Shown here in pieces: positions 25,542 through 32,525 of a DNA stretch of 50,377 nt. This DNA comes from Rhizobium sp. (GTDB taxonomy: Bacteria > Pseudomonadota > Alphaproteobacteria > Rhizobiales > Rhizobiaceae): NCBI GenBank assembly GCA_028290545.1, contig JAQGJP010000098.1:1-50377 (forward strand), read 5' to 3'. Below the pieces are notes generated by a model. That model ran no database searches, had not been told where the DNA came from, and worked only from the letters and a program-made list of their open reading frames with translations. Made by a program: the position numbers and the translations under genes. Position 1 is the first letter of the stretch, and the number at the start of each line of letters is the position of its first letter.

Positions 25542-26480
25542 TCAACGCTCGCGTCCGAGATAGGCGAGGGTCTTCATCATCAGCTCTTCATACGATGAGT
25601 TCGCAGCGAGCGTCCCCTCGACATAAAGATCACGATCATCGGGCGCGTGTTCGAGAAACAATTGCTCACGTCCGAACCTGCGGCGCGCCAGCGCTTCGTT
25701 GCTCGCGGCAAAACGCTGCAATATGCCCTGCCGCTGTTCGGCGGTAAAAAGCGTCTTGCCGGTATGGGCCGAAGACCTGCCCACTTCGCGCAGGAAATTG
25801 ACTGTCGCAAGGCGCCGCCCCTGCTTCATGTCCATGAGGTTCGCATTGCGCGCGAATTCCAGGGTTTCAGTCGGCAGGCTGTCGTTGTGGGTCGAATTGT
25901 CATGCTCGATGTCGGCGGGCCCGATGCCCATCAACTTCAGGAAGTCCGCCACCGCGTCGCCGATCTGGCCCTTTTCAACGACGCCCACCGTAAGCTTGTT
26001 GGCGCCGACGGCATTCTCCCAAAGCTGCACTGTATTGTCGAAGTCGATCCAGTGGAATTCGGGGAGACAGTCCATGAAAGCTTGTGGCGTCATGGTGGAA
26101 TGCCTGCGGGAGAAAGGCCATTTGATGTGCTGGTTGTACCAGGACATCAGCCAATGATCCTGCCGTCGCAGATAGATTGTAGCCTCGACATCATAGACCT
26201 GCTTCAGGGGCTCGAGCCAACCGAGCGATTTGTGGATGCAGAAATCCTCGCCGCTCAGAATGATCTGTTTGCTGGCGTTGAACGGCTGCAGGCGTTCGCA
26301 CAGCGCCGAACCCGTGAGGTCGCCGCGATGCAGGCCCCATGCGATGTCCTGGTGGTTGTTGGTCTGAAACGGATAAGCGATACCCATTGCAGAAAGCCGG
26401 TCGCGATTGTTTGCCAAATTCCGCTGCAGACCCGTGGTTCCTGTGCGGTGTATGCCGATATGAAGCATTAATTTCGTCAT
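25542..26480 (-). CDS. Sulfotransferase-like protein (HIGIHRTGTT P-loop)
   Basis: A 312-residue protein starting MTKLMLHIGIHRTGTTGLQR. The loop matches the 5'-phosphosulfate motif with Arg replacing Lys, a substitution also found in related bacterial capsule proteins. ATIYLRRQDHWLMSWYNQ (about 100-117) takes the position of the 3'-phosphate block with R.(x)...S. It is 18 bp after the upstream glycosyltransferase and 50 bp before the next sulfotransferase, in one transcript. It may be a sulfotransferase or a related nucleotide-dependent transferase. Confidence 0.75.
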   Translation of the reverse strand: MTKLMLHIGIHRTGTTGLQRNLANNRDRLSAMGIAYPFQTNNHQDIAWGLHRGDLTGSALCERLQPFNASKQIILSGEDFCIHKSLGWLEPLKQVYDVEATIYLRRQDHWLMSWYNQHIKWPFSRRHSTMTPQAFMDCLPEFHWIDFDNTVQLWENAVGANKLTVGVVEKGQIGDAVADFLKLMGIGPADIEHDNSTHNDSLPTETLEFARNANLMDMKQGRRLATVNFLREVGRSSAHTGKTLFTAEQRQGILQRFAASNEALARRRFGREQLFLEHAPDDRDLYVEGTLAANSSYEELMMKTLAYLGRER

Positions 26481-26498
26481 TACAGGTATTCCAGCTCC

Positions 26499-27494
26499 CT
26501 AAAGCCAGTTTCCACGGCATACAAGGCCGAGGCTGATCAGTTGCTCGACAGATTCATATCTGACGCTTATTCCGTCTTCGTAGAGTATCGGGTCGCGGGC
26601 CGCGGCATATTGCTGATATTCGGCGCTGCCCGCGAAATGCTGCTTGCGGTGCATTTCTTCCTGCGCCTTGTCGGCCAGGCTCGCGAAAAACTTGAAGTGA
26701 AAGAGCGCCCCCGTGATCGCCGGATTGTAGGCATCCTGCACGCGCATCAGCCGCATCGGCTTCAAATCATGCATGGAGGAGACATAGCGGAAATTCCAGT
26801 CCCACCAGGCAACCGGTATCTTGTTGAGCGCCGGCGACTTCTCCGGCGCGAGCCGATTGTGGACCCGCATGCGCGGGCCGCCACGCGTGAATGTCGGCAT
26901 GATCGGCGTCGATATCTGCACGTAGCCGTCGCGGTCGAAATAGGGGCAGGCGTCGAACGGATTGTCGCCGGGATGATAGACCGTCTCGTTCAGCGGCTTG
27001 TCGCTATAGGCGTCGAGCATGATGGCATGAAACGCGTCGCGCTTCTCCATCCGCATGTATTCGCCGAGATCCCTCAGGTCGCGTGTTTCCATCCAGGGAT
27101 AGACGAGGAATTCGTCGGGATCGACGGTCACGCAGAGATGGCCGATTCCATATTTGTTCAGCAGGAAATTACACCATTCCATGCCGAACTGGGATTGCTT
27201 GTAACTGGCCCTGGTGTGCCAGAGCGAGATGTCAGCCTGGGCTCTCGCCCAGTCGTGAAGCCCATCGCTCGAATCGTTGTCGACGATCAGGAAATGGTTG
27301 ACGCCGAGCTTGCGGTAATAATCGCAAAAGAACGGCAGGCGGGCCAATTCATTCCTCAGGCACATGACGAGGAGAATATCGCTCTTGCGGATGCTCCTCG
27401 TGCGATCGATGATCGAGCGCAACTCCGCGCCATGGCGTCTGAGCGTCAGGTAACGGGAAACCTGTGTCGAAAAGATCGTGCGGAGGTTCGTCAT
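26499..27494 (-). CDS. Glycosyltransferase family 2-type protein (Glyco_tranf_2_4)
   Basis: A 331-residue protein. The first half has LLVMCLRNELARLPFFCDYY and HFLIVDNDSSDGLHDW, then LCVTVDPDEFLVYPW, where DPDEF is the metal-binding DxD-type motif. This combination is the Glyco_tranf_2_4 pattern found in GT2/GT92-like transferases of capsule clusters. The ATG at 27494 lies in the stop of the upstream gene (ATGA), so they are translationally coupled. It likely adds one sugar to the exported glycan. A start at 27644 would run through the neighbouring gene and is not favoured. Confidence 0.85.
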   Translation of the reverse strand: MTNLRTIFSTQVSRYLTLRRHGAELRSIIDRTRSIRKSDILLVMCLRNELARLPFFCDYYRKLGVNHFLIVDNDSSDGLHDWARAQADISLWHTRASYKQSQFGMEWCNFLLNKYGIGHLCVTVDPDEFLVYPWMETRDLRDLGEYMRMEKRDAFHAIMLDAYSDKPLNETVYHPGDNPFDACPYFDRDGYVQISTPIMPTFTRGGPRMRVHNRLAPEKSPALNKIPVAWWDWNFRYVSSMHDLKPMRLMRVQDAYNPAITGALFHFKFFASLADKAQEEMHRKQHFAGSAEYQQYAAARDPILYEDGISVRYESVEQLISLGLVCRGNWL

Positions 27495-29323
27495 GCCGCA
27501 TTGCCCTTTCCGAGTTTCGAAAGCGCAAGTGCCTGCAATTGCATCGACGTTGTCCAAAGTTCCGGCAACTCGACCGGAACGTTGAGGCGCAGAATTTTCC
27601 AGTTTGGATCGTAGTCCGCCAGCGTCGAGATCGTCTGCCGCCATTTTTCCGGCATTCCGACCATGATATCCTCGATCGAGGTCGCCCGGACCGCGCCCAA
27701 TGCATCTTCAAAGGCATTCGCCAGCGGAATGACCGCCTTCCCATGCCTGAATTCCAGCCCGGACCGCCATTGGGCGAGGGTGGTCGCCTTTGACATTCGG
27801 GCTGTTCCCAGGAAGGTCTCGGTGCGATCGCGAAAATCCTTGGATATGCTGCGGTCGACCCCCTTCAACATCGATCGGAAGGTCGCGATCGGCGTATCGG
27901 CAACGACAGTGCTTTCAATTTGCGGCCGGCTGCACAGGATCCAGTACAGTTGCTGCATGATTTCAGCATCGTTGCCCGGTGTGATCGGCATGACGATGGC
28001 ATTTTCACTTTGCAGCAGCGCGATTTCGGATGCGGGATCGTCGCCCGGGCAGAGTTCGAAGACGGGCAACTTCTCGCACCGACTCAGGAGGCGCCCGAAG
28101 TAATACGGGATATCCATGTCCCGAATTCGATTGTCGTCGCTCTGCAGGCCCTTGAATGCCGTCACGCCCGATCCGAAATCGACGGTTTCCGGATTGAGAA
28201 TCCGGCCGAATGCCGTCAGGCCTTCCACATTGGCCAACACCGCCAATGCCCGGCGTGTCAGTTGCGGCGGGCCATAAAGAATGCCGAAGCTCTTTGAACA
28301 TTTCTCCAGCACATCGCTCCAGCCGGATTTATGTCTATGCTGGAACAAAGCCGGCGAAGCGGATGGTTCCGCCTTGGGCAAATCCCGGAGCATTTTCTTG
28401 TAGGGAAACACGTAGCGGCTCGTGAGGTCGATTTCCACCGGCTTTTCCGGTATTGGGCCCAGCGCAATTGCCTTCAGGTCCTCGCGCAATTTGTCGGCGC
28501 GGCTGCCGATCTTGCGAGCAAAGAAATACGGCACTTCCTTCAGCAGATCCCTGTGATCGTCCAGGAATACCAGCGGCTTGCCCCAGTCGTTGAAATGGAA
28601 GAACGTCAGGGTCCGCCGTGCCAGATTGTTGATCGGCGTGAAATGGAACGCCATCGTCTGGAAAAAAAGCTCGTCCGGAATCCAGGTCGTGCTGAAGAAG
28701 AAATAGACCAGTGGCCGGCTGGCGATGTAATCGAGGATCTTCTCGCAAAGTTCCCAGCTCAGGCACCACCATTGCGAGCCGAATCTCGGCTCGAGGCCCT
28801 TCGGGAATTTTCTCTTTGGCCAGATCTTCCGCTGTATCTTGTAATGGAAATTGAACAGGGTGTGTTGGGTCTGGTGATTGAAGAAGTGCCAGTACTGATA
28901 CCGTTCCTTCCGCAGGCCACCGACAATCCAGTCGCTGTCGAACGACTCGATGAATTCCGTGTGCGGGTGAGCATCGAGATAGGCCGAGAACTCCCTGAGC
29001 GGTCGGATGGGCATGCACGCGCCGCTCATCAGCATGACGCGTTCGCAATCAATCCTTTCCTTGCGGATCAATCGCAGGCAGCGGACGACGGCGTCGATCA
29101 GAGTGAAATCGCCCCAGCCGCATTTGATCCGGTCGTTGACGAAATGCACGCGGCTCGATCCCGAAAATTCCGATTTCAACTTGGCGAATTCGGCCGCCGA
29201 TGACTTGAGATCGTAGTGGATGACCGCATGAGCGTCTTCGCTCCAGCCGGTCAGCAGGCGAGCGAGTTCGGCAACGTGCCTGGCATTTTCATGAGCAAGA
29301 ATAATGAAGGTGATTTTTGCCAT
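27491..29323 (-). CDS. GT14 (core-2/I-branching, xylosyltransferase-type) glycosyltransferase with large C-terminal domain
   Basis: A 610-residue protein. Residues about 1-250 form a GT14 Branch domain: IILAHENARHVAELARLL, VHFVNDRIKCGWGDFTLIDAV, MLMSGACMPIRP, GSQWWCLSWELCEKIL and TTWIPDELFFQT (the last includes the catalytic-type acidic residue). Residues about 250-610 have no fold I can name; similar C-terminal parts occur in alphaproteobacterial GT14 proteins annotated with DUF592x-type domains. It is the first gene of the five-gene leftward unit with one further glycosyltransferase and three sulfotransferases. Confidence 0.85.
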   Translation of the reverse strand: MAKITFIILAHENARHVAELARLLTGWSEDAHAVIHYDLKSSAAEFAKLKSEFSGSSRVHFVNDRIKCGWGDFTLIDAVVRCLRLIRKERIDCERVMLMSGACMPIRPLREFSAYLDAHPHTEFIESFDSDWIVGGLRKERYQYWHFFNHQTQHTLFNFHYKIQRKIWPKRKFPKGLEPRFGSQWWCLSWELCEKILDYIASRPLVYFFFSTTWIPDELFFQTMAFHFTPINNLARRTLTFFHFNDWGKPLVFLDDHRDLLKEVPYFFARKIGSRADKLREDLKAIALGPIPEKPVEIDLTSRYVFPYKKMLRDLPKAEPSASPALFQHRHKSGWSDVLEKCSKSFGILYGPPQLTRRALAVLANVEGLTAFGRILNPETVDFGSGVTAFKGLQSDDNRIRDMDIPYYFGRLLSRCEKLPVFELCPGDDPASEIALLQSENAIVMPITPGNDAEIMQQLYWILCSRPQIESTVVADTPIATFRSMLKGVDRSISKDFRDRTETFLGTARMSKATTLAQWRSGLEFRHGKAVIPLANAFEDALGAVRATSIEDIMVGMPEKWRQTISTLADYDPNWKILRLNVPVELPELWTTSMQLQALALSKLGKGNAA

Positions 29324-29707
29324 CAGCAGATCCCGGGAGTAAACTGTCGCTGCTGTCAGTTCGAGAGAGCCGACGACACGTCGGATTGCGCGCCGGTACG
29401 ACCGGGTGAACGGTCATAATACTTGGGTAATACGAAAACAGGCTTTCTCATTCCCATGCTACGCTCCAAATTCGGCCACACGTTGTTTATGACCGGCTTT
29501 TCGACTGTCGGGCGCGGTGACCAACGGAAATCAACGAAAACCAGCATTTTGCCGCAGAATTGTGCCAATGCAGCAGGCTTGTGTCACTGCGCGCACTGGA
29601 CTATGGTTCGAATGAGCGTTTAGCGATGCTGACGCGAGAAAGCAATATGGGAGCGTGTTTTCCCCGATTGCACTGATCATTCATGTTATTGAAAGGAGAC
29701 TTCGACC
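29324..29707. other. 384-bp upstream region of the glycan operon and the small coiled-coil gene
   Basis: It lies between the leftward GT14 gene and the rightward small gene. No convincing coding frame was found on either strand; frames of 66-70 codons have no domain. It should contain the promoters for both directions. AT-rich patches occur at about 29410-29470 and 29640-29690. Confidence 0.45.
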
Positions 29708-29875
29708 GTGGCTGAAGCTGGCGGAGCTAGAAAAAGAATGAAGGAAATCAAAACTGAGATCACCTCTGCCAAGGAAAAGCTGACCAGCTTGAAGGCGGAG
29801 CGGGCTCAGTTGAAAACCAAGTTGCAGGCCGCCAAGGCGACCAAGGAAGCCAAGGCCGACAAGCCTGCGACCTGA
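29708..29875 (+). CDS. Small lysine-rich coiled-coil protein, 55 aa
   Basis: A GTG-started 55-residue frame with AAAGGAGA eight bases upstream. Apart from a short head and tail it is one amphipathic, highly charged helix (MKEIKTEITSAKEKL, then KAERAQLKTKLQAAKA), with Ala and Lys dominating. It has no domain I recognise; it could be a small DNA- or membrane-associated coiled coil. A terminator lies about 110 bases downstream, so it is likely monocistronic. Confidence 0.7.
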   Translation: MAEAGGARKRMKEIKTEITSAKEKLTSLKAERAQLKTKLQAAKATKEAKADKPAT

Positions 29876-29988
29876 TGCGTCGAGCGTGATGCCTCGGCGA
29901 TCGAGTCGAGCGACGCGACGTTGCCGCACTCACTTGTGGCACGGTGCCGTCGGTTAGGAAAACAGGTCATCTCTCGTTTGTCGCTTAA

Positions 29989-30015
29989 AAAGACCGGCCT
30001 CGATGGCCGGTCTTT
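29989..30015 (+). terminator. Rho-independent terminator
   Basis: An 11-bp perfect hairpin (AAAGACCGGCC and GGCCGGTCTTT, five-base loop) is followed by GTTGT; the A-run on the other side allows activity in both directions. It ends the small coiled-coil gene and precedes the sulfotransferase-like gene at 30077. Confidence 0.8.
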
Positions 30016-30076
30016 GTTGTGGAGCGGATAAAAACTGCTATGACATGCGCGCCCCGCCAGCCGGAATGCTTCCAAT

Positions 30077-30961
30077 ATGAAAATCCATGTGCACCTCGGT
30101 GTTCACAAAACTGCAACGACCTTCATCCAGAGCCAGTTGCACGACAATCGAGCGCTGCTTGCGGGCGGGCAGATCGGCTTTGCCGGAATCTGGGCAGTGC
30201 GCCGGCAATTCACCAATGCATTCGACCGGCTGTCATGGCTGGAGCCGATATGGCGCCGCGTGACGCGCCCCCGCCTGGCAAGGAAACTCCAGGCTATTCT
30301 TGCCAACCACAAGAAGGCCGAGACCTTCATCCTTTCGGACGAGAATCTTCTGGGGCTGATATCGGCAAACTACTGGTTGGGGCGGCTCTATCCGCGCGCC
30401 GGCCTGCGTGTGCGGATGCTCGATGATCTGCTCAAGGGACATGACGTCCGGTATTTCATTTCCCTCCGCCGCTATCCCGACTACCTGACATCGTCCTGGC
30501 TGCAGCTCGCTTCCCGTGGCAAGGCGCCGCCTTTCGAAAAATATCGCGCCAGGTTCGGACCGGACAAGCATGGCTGGGCCGAAGTGGTGGGCGATATCGC
30601 AAGGGCCTGCGGGCCTGAGCGGCTGACGGTCTGGACCTATGACTGGTTCAGCGACGACCCGGCCCGCGTGTTCGAGCTGCTGGCGCCGGGCGTCAGCTTT
30701 GCTGTGCCGGACGAAGAGCTTCGCCGCGACGTGCTGCCATCGCTGACGCTGAAGGGCCTGAAAGTCATCACTCAGGTAAAAGATCACCTTTCGGAGATCG
30801 AACTGAAGCGCTTGAGCCGGTTGATGCGCACCTTTCCGTTCGACGAGCCCAATTTAAGGCTCGAGATCACCGATGCAGCACTTCTCGCCGCCTATGAGCA
30901 GAAATACCAGGCGGACCTGATTAAAATTCGCGCGCTTGGCGTTGATCTTCATACGGAGTAG
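30077..30961 (+). CDS. Sulfotransferase-like protein, paralogue of the 22881 gene
   Basis: A 294-residue protein starting MKIHVHLGVHKTATTFIQSQ, which has the 5'-phosphosulfate loop of sulfotransferases and matches the 22881-23735 protein in order of blocks (HKTATT; SDENL against SEENM; GWAEVVGDIARA against SWVKVVGDIVEA). The block RYFISLRRYPDYLTSSWLQ (about 130-148) fits the 3'-phosphate binding pattern R.P..LTSS. The two proteins are probably paralogues. It stands alone on the plus strand after a terminator. It probably acts on the same glycan. Confidence 0.78.
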   Translation: MKIHVHLGVHKTATTFIQSQLHDNRALLAGGQIGFAGIWAVRRQFTNAFDRLSWLEPIWRRVTRPRLARKLQAILANHKKAETFILSDENLLGLISANYWLGRLYPRAGLRVRMLDDLLKGHDVRYFISLRRYPDYLTSSWLQLASRGKAPPFEKYRARFGPDKHGWAEVVGDIARACGPERLTVWTYDWFSDDPARVFELLAPGVSFAVPDEELRRDVLPSLTLKGLKVITQVKDHLSEIELKRLSRLMRTFPFDEPNLRLEITDAALLAAYEQKYQADLIKIRALGVDLHTE

Positions 30962-31063
30962 ACTTCTCAGGGCTTGATCTCAATCAGAGCGGGCGCATGC
31001 CGCAGCCGTCATGATTTCCCCGATCGCGGTGGGGATGGAACCGCTCAATTCTGGAGGTTCGTC

Positions 31064-31474
31064 ATGTACAGGAAAATTATTGTCCCGGTGGAAATGGGCC
31101 AGCTCGAAAAGGGCGAAAAGATCCTGAGGAAGGCAATGGCGCTGCTGGATGAGGGCGGCAAGATCATTCTTCTCAACGTCACCGAGAATATTCCAGGCTA
31201 TCTGACGATCGACCTGCCGGCGGATTTCACCGATCGCGGCGTCAGCGATGCGGCTGACCGGCTCAAGACATTGAATGATGCCCTGGGTGCGAATGCCGAA
31301 ATCGTGGTAAAGGTTGGCGCGCCGGCACGCGAAATCATCGCCGTCGCCGACGAACTGGCCGCCGATCTGGTGATTATCGCGTCGCACCGGCCGAATCTTG
31401 CCAACTATCTGCTGGGCAGCACCGCCGATCGCGTCGTTCGCCACGCCAATTGTTCCGTGCTGGTCGACCGCTGA
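31064..31474 (+). CDS. Universal stress protein (UspA family)
   Basis: A single-domain UspA protein of 136 residues. It starts MYRKIIVPVEMGQLEKGEK and contains the ATP-binding-type pattern near the C-terminus, LVIIASHRPNLANYLLGSTADRVVRH (G-2x-G-9x-G(S/T) in part), typical of the UspFG/UspA subset that binds nucleotide. GGAGG lies before the ATG. Its stop codon lies within the 23-bp tandem repeat array that follows. The function of this individual Usp is unknown. Confidence 0.92.
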   Translation: MYRKIIVPVEMGQLEKGEKILRKAMALLDEGGKIILLNVTENIPGYLTIDLPADFTDRGVSDAADRLKTLNDALGANAEIVVKVGAPAREIIAVADELAADLVIIASHRPNLANYLLGSTADRVVRHANCSVLVDR

Positions 31475-31622
31475 CATCCGTCGCGATTTGTCGCTGACAT
31501 CCGTCGCGATCTTTCGTTGACATCCGTCGCGATTTGTCGCTGACATCCGTCGCGATCTTTCGCTGACATCCGTCGCGAATTTTCGCTGACATCCGTCGCG
31601 ATCTTTCGCTGACGCTGTCGCG
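31471..31622. repeat. 23-bp tandem repeat array, six full units plus a partial
   Basis: Units of 23 bp start at 31471, 31494, 31517, 31540, 31563 and 31586, followed by a partial copy at 31609. Each begins with (C/T)TGACATCCGTCGCGA and ends with a variable TT/CTT...TCG. Units mostly alternate between two endings. The array starts in the last codons of the UspA gene and contains its stop. There are no spacers, so it is not a CRISPR. It could be a regulator-binding array, a 3' UTR element or the multiple-repeat end of a lost insertion sequence. Confidence 0.9.
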
Positions 31623-31726
31623 TTATTCTCCCTCGGGACAAAGTGAAGCAAGCCAGCCGCCACTCTTGCCTTGATCGCGTTACAATCCCATGTTTCTAAT
31701 GTGATATTGATGCGAGATGAGCTCGA

Positions 31727-32389
31727 ATGACTGTATTCAGGGGCATTTCCTGGCGCTACGATCGCCGCGAGATCATCGCGGACGGCATTGTCCATGGTAT
31801 CGGCGTGGTGGCCGCGCTGATTGCCGTCACGGTGCTGATCTTCTACGCGACCGTCTGGGGCACCGGCGGTTCGCTGGTGTCCGCCTGGATCTATGGCGTC
31901 GGTCTTGTTGCTTCGCTCGGCATATCCTTCGCCTACAACGTCTGGCCGGTTTCGCCGGTCAAATGGGCTCTGCGCCGGCTCGATCACTCGGCGATTTTCA
32001 TTCTCATCGCCGCGACCTATACACCCTTCCTTCAAGCCGGGCTGCCCGATCCCATGGTGCTGGCCAACCTGATCGGCATCTGGAGTGTGGCGCTGTTCGG
32101 CGTGTTTCTCAAATGCGTGTGGCCGGGCCGGTTCGACAAGCTGACGATCATGCTCTATCTGGCCATGGGCTGGAGCGGCGTGCTCTTGTGGTCGCGGCTC
32201 CATGACGTGTTGTCGCTGGCCACCCTGGTTCTCATCCTGATCGGCGGGATCATCTATTCGCTGGGCGTGATCTTCCATGTCTGGGAAAAGCTGCGCTTTC
32301 AGAATGCCATCTGGCATGGTTTCGTGGTGGCCGCGGCCGGCGTGCACTACGCCGCAGTGCTGACATGCGTGGTCGGCGCATCGATGTGA
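31727..32389 (+). CDS. Hemolysin III family membrane protein (PAQR/TrhA-type)
   Basis: A 220-residue protein with seven hydrophobic segments. The PAQR-type residues are present: ADGIVHGIG near the N-terminus, LDHSAIFILIAATYTPF in the middle and WHGFVVAAAGVHYAAV near the end (conserved Asp and His likely binding zinc). Bacterial hemolysin III proteins are mostly of unknown function; some relate to membrane fluidity homeostasis (TrhA). It precedes the Mrp antiporter operon by 136 bp, same strand, and may share its regulation. Confidence 0.9.
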   Translation: MTVFRGISWRYDRREIIADGIVHGIGVVAALIAVTVLIFYATVWGTGGSLVSAWIYGVGLVASLGISFAYNVWPVSPVKWALRRLDHSAIFILIAATYTPFLQAGLPDPMVLANLIGIWSVALFGVFLKCVWPGRFDKLTIMLYLAMGWSGVLLWSRLHDVLSLATLVLILIGGIIYSLGVIFHVWEKLRFQNAIWHGFVVAAAGVHYAAVLTCVVGASM

Positions 32390-32525
32390 GACCGGTCTGC
32401 TGCCGCTTTGGACGACACTTTCCGCTGCAGAACCTTATTTTCGGCTGGCTTATCCGCCCCACCGCATCTACTCCTTGAATCAAGGACAGTAACGAAGGGA
32501 TGACGGATTGGGCGAGGCTGGTAAC

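Noticed and set aside
18039..31000. Whether the glycan region is a prophage or integrative island
   Set aside because: The nearby tRNA-Pro suggested an attachment site, but no integrase and no repeat of the tRNA 3' end was found in the window.
31471..31622. CRISPR array
   Set aside because: The repeats are contiguous with a 23-bp period and no unique spacers, and no cas gene is near.
30980..32347. 455-codon minus-strand frame across uspA and the hemolysin III gene
   Set aside because: Both sense genes are clear; the frame is kept open by codon bias and by the 23-bp repeat, which has no stop in that phase.
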